Shown: positions 1-7,362, counted from the first letter of the stretch. The stretch is DNA of 7,490 bases from Pseudomonadota bacterium (GCA_023438325.1 JAEXRB010000115.1:1-7490); one strand, 5' to 3'. Made by a program: numbers and translations. The notes: generated by a model not told the origin, from the sequence alone.

Positions 1-3000
1 ATGTCCAGCATGCCGACATCTGCCGCCTGCTCTTCGGCGGCCAATGGCATCGTTTCGGCATCGGCCACGAGGGCAGCGTCGGCCAGTTCGTCGGTTGCCT
101 CCAAATCCAGCGACACCGCCGTGGTGAGCGACGGAATTTCATCAAACTCGCCAGACAAGTGCATTGGCACGGTCGGCCCAAGCGCCTCCGGCAGCAAATC
201 ACGCTCGGCCACGATGCGCGCGGCCAAGTCGGACAGCGGCGTCAGGCGTGGCGATTCGGCATCCAGTTCGTCCAGAACGTTGCGCAAGGCGCTCACGGCA
301 TCGCGCAAGGCCTGGAAGCCTTCCGTACCAGGTGCAGCCGATTGGGCCAGAGCACGCTTGAGATAGCTTTCCAGCGGCGCTGTGACTTCGGTGACGAGCG
401 GCACCTCGGTCATTGCGAAAGCGCCGTTCATGGTGTGCACCGCGCGCACCAGTTCATCGCTGACCGGATGCGGGCCGGCGGCCAGGTACGCATCCATCGT
501 ATCCAGATGGCCGGAGACCTCCGGCTTGAGGATGTCGAACAGGACCGTGTCGATTGCCGGCACGACGACCTTGCCATCGTCGCCGTCCGAGCCTGCCTCT
601 TCCATCACCACTTCAGGCGTGGTGTCGCCAAGGATCTGCGCGGCCTCGAAGAAGGCCTCCTCGATCTCCAGTTCGGGGATGCCGACGGCGCTTTCGGCGG
701 GGGTTTCCTGCACCTCAGCAACATCGATGTCGGAGCGTTCTTCGGCAGCCTCTTGAACCGGCACGATCGGCTCGGGCGCAGCTTGGGCGGCGGCCGGGAC
801 GTAATGAACCTGCTCACCTGCGGACAGGCGATCAGCCACATCCTTGATGGCTTCGAGATCCGTCCGGACGCTGCGCTCGCCGCGCAATGCGGCAAGAATT
901 TCCGGCAGCACGCCATGTGCGGCCTGCACCAGCACGATGACCGGTGGATTCGCCTGGATGGTGTGGTCGAGCACGCGATTGAGCATGTTCTCGACCTTCC
1001 AGCTGAACTCGCCCAAGGTCAGCGCACCGACAAGACGACCACTTCCCTTGAGGGTGTGGAACACGCGCCGGATGGATTTGAGCAGGTCCAGGTTGGTCGG
1101 GGTCTGGACCCATTGCGGGAGCAATTCGGTCAGATTGTCGATTTCTTCGGCGACTTCCTCGACGAAAACCTCGCGGATTTCCTCGTCGATTTCCTCCGAT
1201 GCCGCTTCGAAGCCACCGATGATGGGACCGTCGGAGCCGATCACCATCGGCTCGGTCGTTGCGGCGGCAGGCGCAGGCACTTCCACCGGAGCAGATGCAG
1301 GAGCTGGTTCCAGAACAGGTCCGGCCTCGGCAGCGGCAACGACCTCAGCGACAGGTGCTGCTTCCTCCGGCACGGCTGCGCTGGCTTCGACCAATGCGGC
1401 AGTGGCGTCAAAAACGAGGTCGTCAAAAGGATCTGCGGGGGCCGTTTCGACCGGCACAGCCTCAGGCGTGGCCGCATCGGACGGAATCTCGGCACTTGCC
1501 TGAATTGCAGCAGGAATCGGCCAGTAGCCCAGTTTTTCGAGACTGCCTCGGGCGGTGTGCAGGATGCGCTCGCGCCCTGCGCGCTGTTCGGCCTGGGCTT
1601 CGAGAAAATATTCGAGGCTGGCCAGTGCATCGGCCAGTGTCTCCATCTGCGCCACGCCCGGAACACGACGGTTTTCCAGCAGCTCACGCTCGGTGAAACG
1701 GCCGATGGCATTCAGATAGCCGGCAGGCTCGGGCAATTCGACGATGCGCAAGGCGCCGGCGACCTGATCAAGCAGTTCCGGCGCTTCCTTGAGTTGATCA
1801 GCATCCCAGCTCGATTCGATGAAGCCGATGAAGCACTGCTTGGCGCGGGTGAAATTGGTCTGCGCTTCCTTGACCAGGGCCTGCATCACGCGGCGGGTTT
1901 CGATCGAAGGAAGCACGGCCGAACCGCCCTCGGCGGACGAAGCGGCGGACGCGCCGCCCAAATGCTGGACTTGATCGTCGAGCGAGGCTTCCACGTAAAG
2001 CAGGGCTCCCGCGATATCCAGCAGGGTGGACTCGTCCGCCGGGCGCGCACCGTTGATGACTGCGTGCACGGTGTCGCGCTGTTCCTGCACCACACGGCGC
2101 GCCACGCCCAAGCCCAACATGCCGAGCGTATCGGAAACGCGCTCGAGCACTTCAATCTGGCTGGACAGTTGCGCAGCCTCTGCGTCGGGATTGCGCAGGT
2201 GCAGATCAAGCGCATCCTTGACCCGCATCAAGTCTTCCTTGATGGCCGTGGACACGGTATCCAGCAACGAACGGTTGTGGCCCGTCAGGCTGCTCCTGGC
2301 GTGCTCCACCTCCTCCTCGCTCGGCAGCAGCGACTGGAGATTGAACACGTTGCGCAGCTCGCCGATGCGCCCGTGCTGGGTCGGTGCGTGTGCAACGAAA
2401 TAGAGCAGATCGCGGGTCAGCTCGCGGGGCGGATCGGTGCGGAAACTTCTTTCGCCGGCATCCGCCAAGCGCTTGATCTCGCGCTCGACCTTGCCCACGG
2501 CCTGCTTGAGTTGCGGGCTGGGCTCGAACGACTTGGCGCGGAGTGCTTCCAGCACGCCGGCGGTCACCCAGAACAGGCGACGCGCCTCCACTTCGGAGAT
2601 AAGACCGACAAGCCGGTCGCAGGTTTCGGTCAGGCGGGTGAGGTTGGCATCGACATCGTCGTTGCGGAACCACTTGAGCAGTGCCATCTGGAACGTGGTG
2701 CGCAACTGTTCGGCACGAGCACGCAACTCTGCCTCGGGCAACGGCTGGGCCGGCCCCTGCGCGGCACCGGGAAGATCGCGCCCGAGATCCGGCGTGAACA
2801 ACGCGATTTCCGACAGTCCTTTTTCGCCCCGCGCGGCGCGCAAGTCATTGAGTAAGGGCAGAAGGACGATGGGGATGTCCTTGTGGCCGGTCTGCAGGCG
2901 CTCCAGATAGTCGGGCAACTGCATGATGCCGCGCATCAGCACGCCATAGGCTTCATCGCGATCGGCGATGGCGCCGCCATCAAGCAGGGCCGCCGCCAAG

Positions 3001-3221
3001 TGCTCCATTTCCTCGGTCACCATCGCCGCGCCATACAGCTCGACCATGCGCAAGGTGCCCTGCACCTGATGCAGGTAGGTGGCGCAGAAACGCATCTGGC
3101 TGACGTCAGCGGGGTCCTCGACGTAAGCCTCCAGCGCATGACGCGCCTGCTTCAGGGTTTCGTCCAGTTCGCCCTTGACCCAGGCCAGCGTGGTGTAATC
3201 GATATCGTCTTGCGGCCTCAT
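1..3221 (-). CDS. chpA: ChpA/PilL, CheA-like multi-phosphotransfer hybrid kinase of the type IV pilus chemosensory system (5' part only)
   Basis: I translated 1073 codons from the ATG at 3221 with no stop; the gene runs off the left edge. In this family the kinase, CheW-like and receiver domains are C-terminal, so they should lie outside the window. What is visible is a chain of helical Hpt-like modules. H51 lies in a variant motif, HQVQG. Residues 350-370 and 475-495 align with the H51 segment but carry E360 and D485 at the histidine position; T198 may mark another module. An acidic helix (about 670-690) leads to a complete Hpt motif HTLKG (H722, K725, G726). A further module has HTMNG (H929, with N932 replacing lysine). 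Ala/Pro/Glu-rich linkers lie at about 570-655, 800-850 and after 1010. The start overlaps the pilK stop as ATGA, which suggests coupled translation. Identity as ChpA/PilL rests on this Hpt array and on its position after pilG-pilI-pilJ-pilK. In the cell it is the histidine kinase that receives PilJ/PilI signals and phosphorylates PilG. Confidence 0.93.
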   Translation of the reverse strand, partial: MRPQDDIDYTTLAWVKGELDETLKQARHALEAYVEDPADVSQMRFCATYLHQVQGTLRMVELYGAAMVTEEMEHLAAALLDGGAIADRDEAYGVLMRGIMQLPDYLERLQTGHKDIPIVLLPLLNDLRAARGEKGLSEIALFTPDLGRDLPGAAQGPAQPLPEAELRARAEQLRTTFQMALLKWFRNDDVDANLTRLTETCDRLVGLISEVEARRLFWVTAGVLEALRAKSFEPSPQLKQAVGKVEREIKRLADAGERSFRTDPPRELTRDLLYFVAHAPTQHGRIGELRNVFNLQSLLPSEEEVEHARSSLTGHNRSLLDTVSTAIKEDLMRVKDALDLHLRNPDAEAAQLSSQIEVLERVSDTLGMLGLGVARRVVQEQRDTVHAVINGARPADESTLLDIAGALLYVEASLDDQVQHLGGASAASSAEGGSAVLPSIETRRVMQALVKEAQTNFTRAKQCFIGFIESSWDADQLKEAPELLDQVAGALRIVELPEPAGYLNAIGRFTERELLENRRVPGVAQMETLADALASLEYFLEAQAEQRAGRERILHTARGSLEKLGYWPIPAAIQASAEIPSDAATPEAVPVETAPADPFDDLVFDATAALVEASAAVPEEAAPVAEVVAAAEAGPVLEPAPASAPVEVPAPAAATTEPMVIGSDGPIIGGFEAASEEIDEEIREVFVEEVAEEIDNLTELLPQWVQTPTNLDLLKSIRRVFHTLKGSGRLVGALTLGEFSWKVENMLNRVLDHTIQANPPVIVLVQAAHGVLPEILAALRGERSVRTDLEAIKDVADRLSAGEQVHYVPAAAQAAPEPIVPVQEAAEERSDIDVAEVQETPAESAVGIPELEIEEAFFEAAQILGDTTPEVVMEEAGSDGDDGKVVVPAIDTVLFDILKPEVSGHLDTMDAYLAAGPHPVSDELVRAVHTMNGAFAMTEVPLVTEVTAPLESYLKRALAQSAAPGTEGFQALRDAVSALRNVLDELDAESPRLTPLSDLAARIVAERDLLPEALGPTVPMHLSGEFDEIPSLTTAVSLDLEATDELADAALVADAETMPLAAEEQAADVGMLD
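3218..3221 (-). other. pilK-chpA ATGA stop/start overlap
   Basis: The pilK stop TGA (3220-3218) and the chpA start ATG (3221-3219) share bases as ATGA. Only a weak purine stretch (GAGAGA) precedes the chpA start inside the pilK end. This is typical of translational coupling, in which ribosomes finishing the methyltransferase reinitiate on the kinase. The arrangement is read directly; the coupling is inferred. Confidence 0.85.
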
Positions 3222-4102
3222 GCCGGGGTCTCTCGCGTATTCCTGAGGTAAGCCAGGGTTTGCCGTCCGCCCGTCCGGCGCATCTGTGGATGGCTCCAGC
3301 CGGGCACTTCGCCCGGTCCGAGTACCAACAGTCCATTGGGTTGAAGCAAACCGACCAGGGCATCGAGCATTTCGCCCCGGCGCTCACGCGCAAAATAGAT
3401 CAGCACGTTCTGGCAGAAGATGATGTCAAGCTTGCGCAGCGGTGCGCGCGAAGCGTGCAGCAGGTTGACGCAGGCAAAGCCGATGCGCTTGCGCAAGCGC
3501 TCGGCAATGCGGAAGTTCTCCCCGTCCGGCAACGCTTCGACGCCTCCTCGGTAGGCCGCGGGAATTTCCGCCAGCCGCCGCATCGGATATTCGGCGGCTT
3601 TCGCTACCGTCAAGGCGGCCTGACTGACGTCAGTGGCCGTGACGCCGAAGCGGCGCGATGGCGCGATGCGGGCAAGCTCCGCATCGAGCATCAGCGCCAG
3701 CGAATAGGCCTCCTCGCCGGTCGAGCAACCTACCGAGAGGGCGTGCAGGGAAACATCAGGCGCGGCGCCCTGAAGCCAGCCCGGCAGCCACTCGTCGCGG
3801 ATCAGCTCGAGCGAGGGCGGATGACGGAAGAAATGGGTTTCATGCACGGTCAGATGATCGACCAGGCTGGCCCACTCCACCTGTCCGCGCACGCCATCGG
3901 TGAGTTGATCGTAGTAAGCATCGAAATGCGTGTGGCCAGTCTCGCGCATGCGCCGGCGCAAACCGGTTTCCAAGAACGGCTTGCGTTCGGGCGGCACGAT
4001 CACGCCGGTGCGTGCTTCCAGCAGACGCACCCAGCGGTCGAACTCGGCATCGTCCAATGGACGCATGCCTGTCGCCGATGCCAATGTGGCAGCCGTGGCC
4101 AT
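3218..4102 (-). CDS. pilK: PilK, CheR-type chemoreceptor glutamate methyltransferase
   Basis: A 294-residue cytoplasmic S-adenosylmethionine-dependent methyltransferase of the CheR family, normal in length. It should methylate glutamates on the PilJ cytoplasmic helices. The N-terminal helical CheR_N region covers about residues 15-75. It is followed by VHETHFFRHP (86-95, matching the family's NETxFFR motif with His for Asn), the SAM-binding loop VGCSTGEEAYSLAL (124-137), ATDVS (156-160) and CQNVLIYF (230-237, the CRNVLIYF motif with Gln for Arg). The ATG at 4102 is preceded by AAGGGG (4111-4116) with an 8-nt gap. The gene lies 27 bp after pilJ, and its TGA overlaps the chpA ATG. The matching demethylase (CheB/ChpB) is not in the window; in related clusters it follows chpA. 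The CheR family assignment is near certain. The name pilK is inferred from context. Confidence 0.93.
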   Translation of the reverse strand: MATAATLASATGMRPLDDAEFDRWVRLLEARTGVIVPPERKPFLETGLRRRMRETGHTHFDAYYDQLTDGVRGQVEWASLVDHLTVHETHFFRHPPSLELIRDEWLPGWLQGAAPDVSLHALSVGCSTGEEAYSLALMLDAELARIAPSRRFGVTATDVSQAALTVAKAAEYPMRRLAEIPAAYRGGVEALPDGENFRIAERLRKRIGFACVNLLHASRAPLRKLDIIFCQNVLIYFARERRGEMLDALVGLLQPNGLLVLGPGEVPGWSHPQMRRTGGRQTLAYLRNTRETPA

Positions 4103-4129
4103 TGCGCAGGCCCCTTATCCGCCCGCGCC

Positions 4130-6160
4130 TCAGCCCGGCAACTTGAAGTCAGCGACCGAGCGACGCAGGTCGGCAGCAAGCTGGGCGAGGTTTCCGATCG
4201 ACTCGGCCGTCTGGCTCGCACCGACCGAGGTTTGCGTGGTGATTTCCTGAATCACGTTCATCGTGGCCGAGATATTGGTCGCCGCAGCAGACTGCTGGCG
4301 CGCCGCTTCGGAGATGTTCTGAATCAAGTCGGCGAGGTCGTTGGACACCTTTTCGATCTCGCCCAGCGCCAGACCGGCGTCTTCGGCCAGTCGTGCACCG
4401 GCGACCACCTCGGCGGTGGTCTGTTCCATCGAGGACACCGCTTCGTTGGTATCGGCCTGAATCGTCTGCACCAGCGTTTCGATTCGCTTGGTGGCGTTGG
4501 CAGAGCGCTCTGCGAGTCGCTGCACTTCGTCGGCCACGACCGCGAATCCGCGACCCGCTTCACCGGCCGAGGCTGCCTGAATGGCGGCGTTCAACGCGAG
4601 GATGTTGGTCTGCTCGGCAATGTCGTTGATCAGTTCCACGATCGAGCCGATTTCCTGCGAGCTTTCGCCCAGGCGCTTGATTCGCTTGGATGTTTCCTGG
4701 ATCTGGTCACGAATCGAATCCATGCCCTGAATCGTCTGACGCACCACTTCGGCGCCCTTGGCGGCGATTTGCACCGAGCGCTGCGCCACGTCGGCCGACT
4801 CGGCCGAGTTCTTGGACACTTCGTCGATCGAAACCGCGATTTCGTTGATCGCAGCCGAGGCCGAGGTGATCTGCTGGGCCTGATGTTCCGCAGCTTCGGC
4901 GAGGTGCATGGCGGTAGCCTGCGTTTCCTGCGCAGCGGCAGCCACCTGCACGGCGGTTTCGTTAATGGTGGTTACGAGAGAGCGCAGCGCTTCGACCGCG
5001 AAGTTGATCGAGTCGGCGATCGCGCCGGTGATGTCTTCGGTCACCGTGGCGCGGACGGTCAGGTCGCCTTCTGCGAGCGAACCCATTTCGTCCAGCAAGC
5101 GCAGAATGGCCTCTTGGTTACGCTGGTTCAGCTCCTGAGTGACGCGGAAGCGCTTGACCTGGTCGCGATACAGGGTGAACAGCAGGCCGAGAATGGCAAA
5201 AATGGCCAAGACGCCAGCCGCAACACCGATCCACACGTTCGGGAACAGGCGGCTGGTGGGCAGGTTGATGAAGGCCTGGTTGAGGTTCTCCGCATCCGCC
5301 AGAAGCTGGGTGGAGGACTGGGAAATTTCATCAGCGGAGTTCTTGACCTCGAACAGGTCGGTCGAAGCATCCAGAATGGTATCGACGTTCTGTTCCAGTT
5401 CGCCGTAGAGCGAAGCCACGCGCGCCAGCGACTGGCGGGCGGCGGGTGCATCGATGCGGCGGATGTTCTGCTCGGGCAAGCCGTTCAACAACCCGCCCAA
5501 CACCTGGCTGAACAAGGTGGCATCGCGCGAGAAGCGGTCGGCAGCGGACTGGGCGGCAACACCGCCCTGTCGAATCTGGGTGACGTGGCGCAGCATGCGG
5601 TCAGCCAGCACGATCTGACGGATGGCGGTGGACAACTGCGAGAAGCTCGCGTTGCCCGATTCACCCATCGCGCGCACCACTTCGTCCATTTCCGCCTGGA
5701 TCAGCGGCACCGCACCTGCGAATTGCTCGGCCGTGTCGGTCAAGCCCAACACCAGCTCACGGCTTTCCAGGATGCGGCGCGAAGCGTTGTTCATCGGCGT
5801 CCAGGTTTCGGTCAGGCGTTGCAGCGGCACACCGACCACGGGCCGGCCGGCATAAGCCGAACTGCCCTGCCCACCGTTGTTGAGTGCGTCGACGTTGACC
5901 TGGATGCGCGCACGCGTGGCCTCCAGTTCGTCGAACGCATCCACGCCACCGGACGCGGCGTCCTGTGCCGCCTTGGCCACCTGCTGTGAGAGCACGCGGA
6001 CATCGGCCACAAGGTCGCGGGCCGCACTTTCCTCGGACGACAGGCTCGCCGAGTACAGCGCGTTACCGAGCAACGCCAACAGTGCCACCACCAGCAGGAA
6101 GATCCAGATATTGATCAACCCGCTGCGTTCTTTGCCGGTACCGGCGCCCAATGTGCTCAT
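4130..6160 (-). CDS. pilJ: PilJ, type IV pilus methyl-accepting chemotaxis receptor
   Basis: A 676-residue inner-membrane chemoreceptor. A short cytoplasmic tail is followed by membrane segment 1 (about 16-37), a periplasmic helical sensor region (about 38-306, PilJ-type), membrane segment 2 (about 309-331), a HAMP-like linker (about 335-395, containing a GDLTVRATVTED stretch) and a long Ala/Gln/Glu-rich coiled-coil signalling domain to the end. The hairpin tip is well conserved: IAEQTNILALNAAI at 514-527, then AGEAGRGFAVVADEV at 532-546. This tip binds PilI and the ChpA kinase in the MCP family. The stretch around Q411/E412 resembles a methylation site. The protein ends in VADFKLPG, so it has no NWETF-type tether for CheR or CheB. 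The ATG at 6160 has GAGG (6169-6172) 8 nt upstream. It lies 39 bp after pilI and 27 bp before pilK, as expected for one operon. The receptor class is certain, and PilJ is strongly favoured by context. Confidence 0.96.
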   Translation of the reverse strand: MSTLGAGTGKERSGLINIWIFLLVVALLALLGNALYSASLSSEESAARDLVADVRVLSQQVAKAAQDAASGGVDAFDELEATRARIQVNVDALNNGGQGSSAYAGRPVVGVPLQRLTETWTPMNNASRRILESRELVLGLTDTAEQFAGAVPLIQAEMDEVVRAMGESGNASFSQLSTAIRQIVLADRMLRHVTQIRQGGVAAQSAADRFSRDATLFSQVLGGLLNGLPEQNIRRIDAPAARQSLARVASLYGELEQNVDTILDASTDLFEVKNSADEISQSSTQLLADAENLNQAFINLPTSRLFPNVWIGVAAGVLAIFAILGLLFTLYRDQVKRFRVTQELNQRNQEAILRLLDEMGSLAEGDLTVRATVTEDITGAIADSINFAVEALRSLVTTINETAVQVAAAAQETQATAMHLAEAAEHQAQQITSASAAINEIAVSIDEVSKNSAESADVAQRSVQIAAKGAEVVRQTIQGMDSIRDQIQETSKRIKRLGESSQEIGSIVELINDIAEQTNILALNAAIQAASAGEAGRGFAVVADEVQRLAERSANATKRIETLVQTIQADTNEAVSSMEQTTAEVVAGARLAEDAGLALGEIEKVSNDLADLIQNISEAARQQSAAATNISATMNVIQEITTQTSVGASQTAESIGNLAQLAADLRRSVADFKLPG

Positions 6161-6199
6161 CGAAAGAACCTCACCCTGGAATACGTCTTCATGCGCCGC

Positions 6200-6742
6200 T
6201 TATGCAGCAGCTGCCTGCCGGAACTCCGGCGTTCGCGTCAACCGTGCCATGTCGAACACGCCCCAAACCACATCACCCACCCGATACGCCTGCTGCACGA
6301 ACGGCGCGTAGCCACTCGTGCCGATATCCTCGCCAGGCGCGAGTTGGCCCAAATGAAAATTGCGCTGCCCGAGCAGCTCGTCGATCAATACCGCGACGTT
6401 GCCGCCACTCTGTCGCACCACCAGCGCGCGCGTGCCGGCATGCTGCACGGTGCGCTCGCCTTCCAGATACTGCTTGAGATCTACCACCGGCAGCAGCGAA
6501 CTGCGCAGATTGGCCACCCCCAGAAGCCAGGCATCGGCACCGGGCACGGGGGTCAGTGGCGGAACGGAAATGATTTCCACCACTTCGGAGAAGCTGGCTG
6601 CCAGCAAGCGCGAGCCCAGCCGGAACGCGATACCACGCCACAGACCGGGGGCATCGATCTGATCCGGCACGCCGGCGACATGCCCCAGACTGCGACGTTC
6701 GTAATCGAGCAAGACGTCAAATGGCATCGCCTGCATGGACAT
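6200..6742 (-). CDS. pilI: PilI, CheW-like adaptor protein of the pilus chemosensory array
   Basis: A cytoplasmic CheW-domain protein that links the PilJ receptor to the ChpA kinase. With the chosen start it has 180 residues, close to the family's usual size. The CheW fold covers about residues 33-170. Its hallmark is WLLGVANLRSSLLPVVDL at about 72-89, matching the CheW pattern W-xLG-xxNLRG-xxxPVxDL except that Ser replaces the usual Gly after NLR. Four in-frame ATGs lie close together (6751, 6742, 6736, 6727). An AAGGA at 6752-6756 directly abuts the first ATG, leaving no spacing, but sits 9 nt before the ATG at 6742, so I prefer that one. An annotation starting at 6751 (183 residues) would differ only by three residues. 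The gene ends in TAA at 6200-6202, 39 bp before pilJ. The function is confident; the exact start is less so. Confidence 0.94.
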   Translation of the reverse strand: MSMQAMPFDVLLDYERRSLGHVAGVPDQIDAPGLWRGIAFRLGSRLLAASFSEVVEIISVPPLTPVPGADAWLLGVANLRSSLLPVVDLKQYLEGERTVQHAGTRALVVRQSGGNVAVLIDELLGQRNFHLGQLAPGEDIGTSGYAPFVQQAYRVGDVVWGVFDMARLTRTPEFRQAAAA

Positions 6743-6751
6743 CAATTCCAT

Positions 6752-6756
6752 TCCTT
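6752..6756 (-). promoter_or_regulatory. pilI ribosome binding site (decides the start)
   Basis: AAGGA on the minus strand abuts the ATG at 6751 with no spacing but is 9 nt from the ATG at 6742, so it favours the shorter pilI. Confidence 0.5.
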
Positions 6757-6810
6757 GCCTATTGCTGAGGGCACGAACCCTGCCGCGCCACCACGAACAG
6801 ACGAACGCAA

Positions 6811-6826
6811 CCCTGCCCGGCCAGGG
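6811..6826 (-). repeat. Small G-C hairpin in the pilG-pilI spacer
   Basis: CCCTG and CAGGG form a 5-bp stem around a 6-nt loop. Nearby CAACC (6808-6812) and GGTTG (6836-6840) could make a competing outer stem. There is no U-tract downstream on the transcribed strand, so this is not a classical terminator. It might be an RNA-processing or attenuation element between pilG and the rest of the operon. Confidence 0.3.
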
Positions 6827-6888
6827 GCGGGACGAGGTTGATCTGCGTTGTTCTGGATGCTTGCCATGCTCCCCCCGAGACTTGGCGA

Positions 6889-7284
6889 TTAACCCTGCGG
6901 CACGTGCCGCCGGATGGCCGAGAGTAGCTCCTCCCGGGTAAATGGCTTGGTGAGGTATTGCTCAGAACCGACAATCCGCCCTTTGGCCTTGTCGAACAGG
7001 CCGTCCTTGGACGACAGCATGATCACCGGCGTGGATTTGAACAACTGGTTGTTCTTGATCAGTGCGCAAGTCTGATACCCATCCAGACGCGGCATCATGA
7101 TGTCCACGAAGATGATCTGTGGCTGGTTGTCGGCGATCTTGGCCAGTGCCTCGAAACCATCCGTGGCCGTGAACACTTCGCAGCCTTCCTTCTTCAGGAG
7201 CGTTTCGGCCGTGCGTCGAATGGTCTTGGAGTCGTCAATGACCATGACTCGCATCCCAGCCAGATTGCTCGCGTTGCCATCCAT
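6889..7284 (-). CDS. pilG: PilG, CheY-like single-domain response regulator of twitching motility
   Basis: A 131-residue stand-alone receiver domain without a DNA-binding output domain. ChpA phosphorylates it, and in Pseudomonas and relatives it drives pilus extension and cAMP signalling. All receiver landmarks are present: acidic pair D17/D18 (VMVIDDSKTIRR), phosphoacceptor D61 (IIFVDIMMPRLDGYQTC), S91 in VIMLSSKDG, and K113 in EQYLTKPF. The core closely resembles Pseudomonas PilG as I remember it. The frame is open upstream to 7482, but the conserved protein starts just before the receiver. The ATG at 7284 has AGAGGA (7293-7298) 8 nt upstream, so I use it. The upstream extension would pass through the promoter and leader hairpin and looks non-coding. 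It is the first gene of the operon. PilH was considered as an alternative; the sequence fits PilG better. Confidence 0.96.
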   Translation of the reverse strand: MDGNASNLAGMRVMVIDDSKTIRRTAETLLKKEGCEVFTATDGFEALAKIADNQPQIIFVDIMMPRLDGYQTCALIKNNQLFKSTPVIMLSSKDGLFDKAKGRIVGSEQYLTKPFTREELLSAIRRHVPQG

Positions 7285-7292
7285 CCAGTGGT

Positions 7293-7298
7293 TCCTCT
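7293..7298 (-). promoter_or_regulatory. pilG ribosome binding site (decides the start)
   Basis: AGAGGA on the minus strand lies 8 nt before the ATG at 7284. Together with the start of receiver homology right after this ATG, it selects 7284 over upstream in-frame starts. It begins 3 nt after the leader hairpin. Confidence 0.7.
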
Positions 7299-7301
7299 CG
7301 G

Positions 7302-7323
7302 GCGCGGCGACCAATCGCCGCGC
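7302..7323 (-). repeat. Perfect 9-bp hairpin in the pilG mRNA leader
   Basis: GCGCGGCGA (7302-7310) and TCGCCGCGC (7315-7323) are perfect reverse complements separated by four bases (TTGG in the transcript). The stem is almost entirely G-C pairs. If transcription starts near 7326, this hairpin sits at the extreme 5' end of the operon mRNA and ends 3 nt before the pilG ribosome binding site. No U-tract follows, so it is not an intrinsic terminator. An mRNA-stabilising role or a role in initiation control is inferred. Confidence 0.7.
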
Positions 7324-7332
7324 AATAACTGC

Positions 7333-7362
7333 TATATCGCAATGGATGCTCACGCCTGTCAA
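7333..7362 (-). promoter_or_regulatory. Candidate sigma-70-type promoter for the pilG operon
   Basis: On the minus strand a perfect -35 hexamer TTGACA (7362-7357) is followed after 18 nt by GATATA (7338-7333). The GATATA is preceded by TGC, giving an extended -10 (TGn) character. The -10 is only a partial match to TATAAT. Transcription would start near 7326, about 40 nt before the pilG ATG. It lies in the only substantial non-coding stretch upstream of the operon. The assignment is by eye; the perfect -35 is the strongest part. Confidence 0.55.

Larger units (their letters stand above)
6742..6867 (-). other. Possible 41-codon open frame filling the pilG-pilI spacer, probably non-coding
   Basis: An ATG at 6867 opens 41 codons (starting MASIQNNADQPR) ending in a TGA that overlaps the preferred pilI ATG as TGATG. 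The frame is the same as that of pilG and lies eight codon positions beyond the pilG stop. A purine run (GGGGGGAG) is present, but only 1 nt from the ATG. Third codon positions are about half G or C, well below the surrounding genes, and I recognise no family. It could be a leader-like coupling ORF for pilI; more likely it is spacer. Confidence 0.15.

Noticed and set aside
1250..1510. Repetitive GC-rich stretch in chpA that might be a tandem repeat or an insertion
   Set aside because: It encodes an Ala/Pro/Glu-rich linker between phosphotransfer modules, stays in frame, and shows no regular repeat unit or terminal repeats.
159..2855. A roughly 900-codon open frame on the plus strand, antisense to chpA
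   Set aside because: It is in the same codon register as chpA, so its stops would need TTA, CTA or TCA codons in chpA, which are rare in GC-rich genes. The product is rich in His, Arg, Gln and Gly with no recognisable domain, while chpA translates into clear Hpt motifs.
3099..3634. Two 12-bp palindromes with the core CTGACGTCAG (3099-3110 and 3623-3634)
   Set aside because: Both lie inside coding sequence and encode the same short peptide DVSQ in chpA and pilK. With only two copies, neither near a promoter, chance is the simplest explanation.
3260..5989. A roughly 900-codon open frame on the plus strand spanning pilK and pilJ
   Set aside because: pilK and pilJ share one codon register, so the antisense frame stays open across both for the same codon-usage reason. 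There is no domain, and pilJ and pilK are unmistakable on the other strand.
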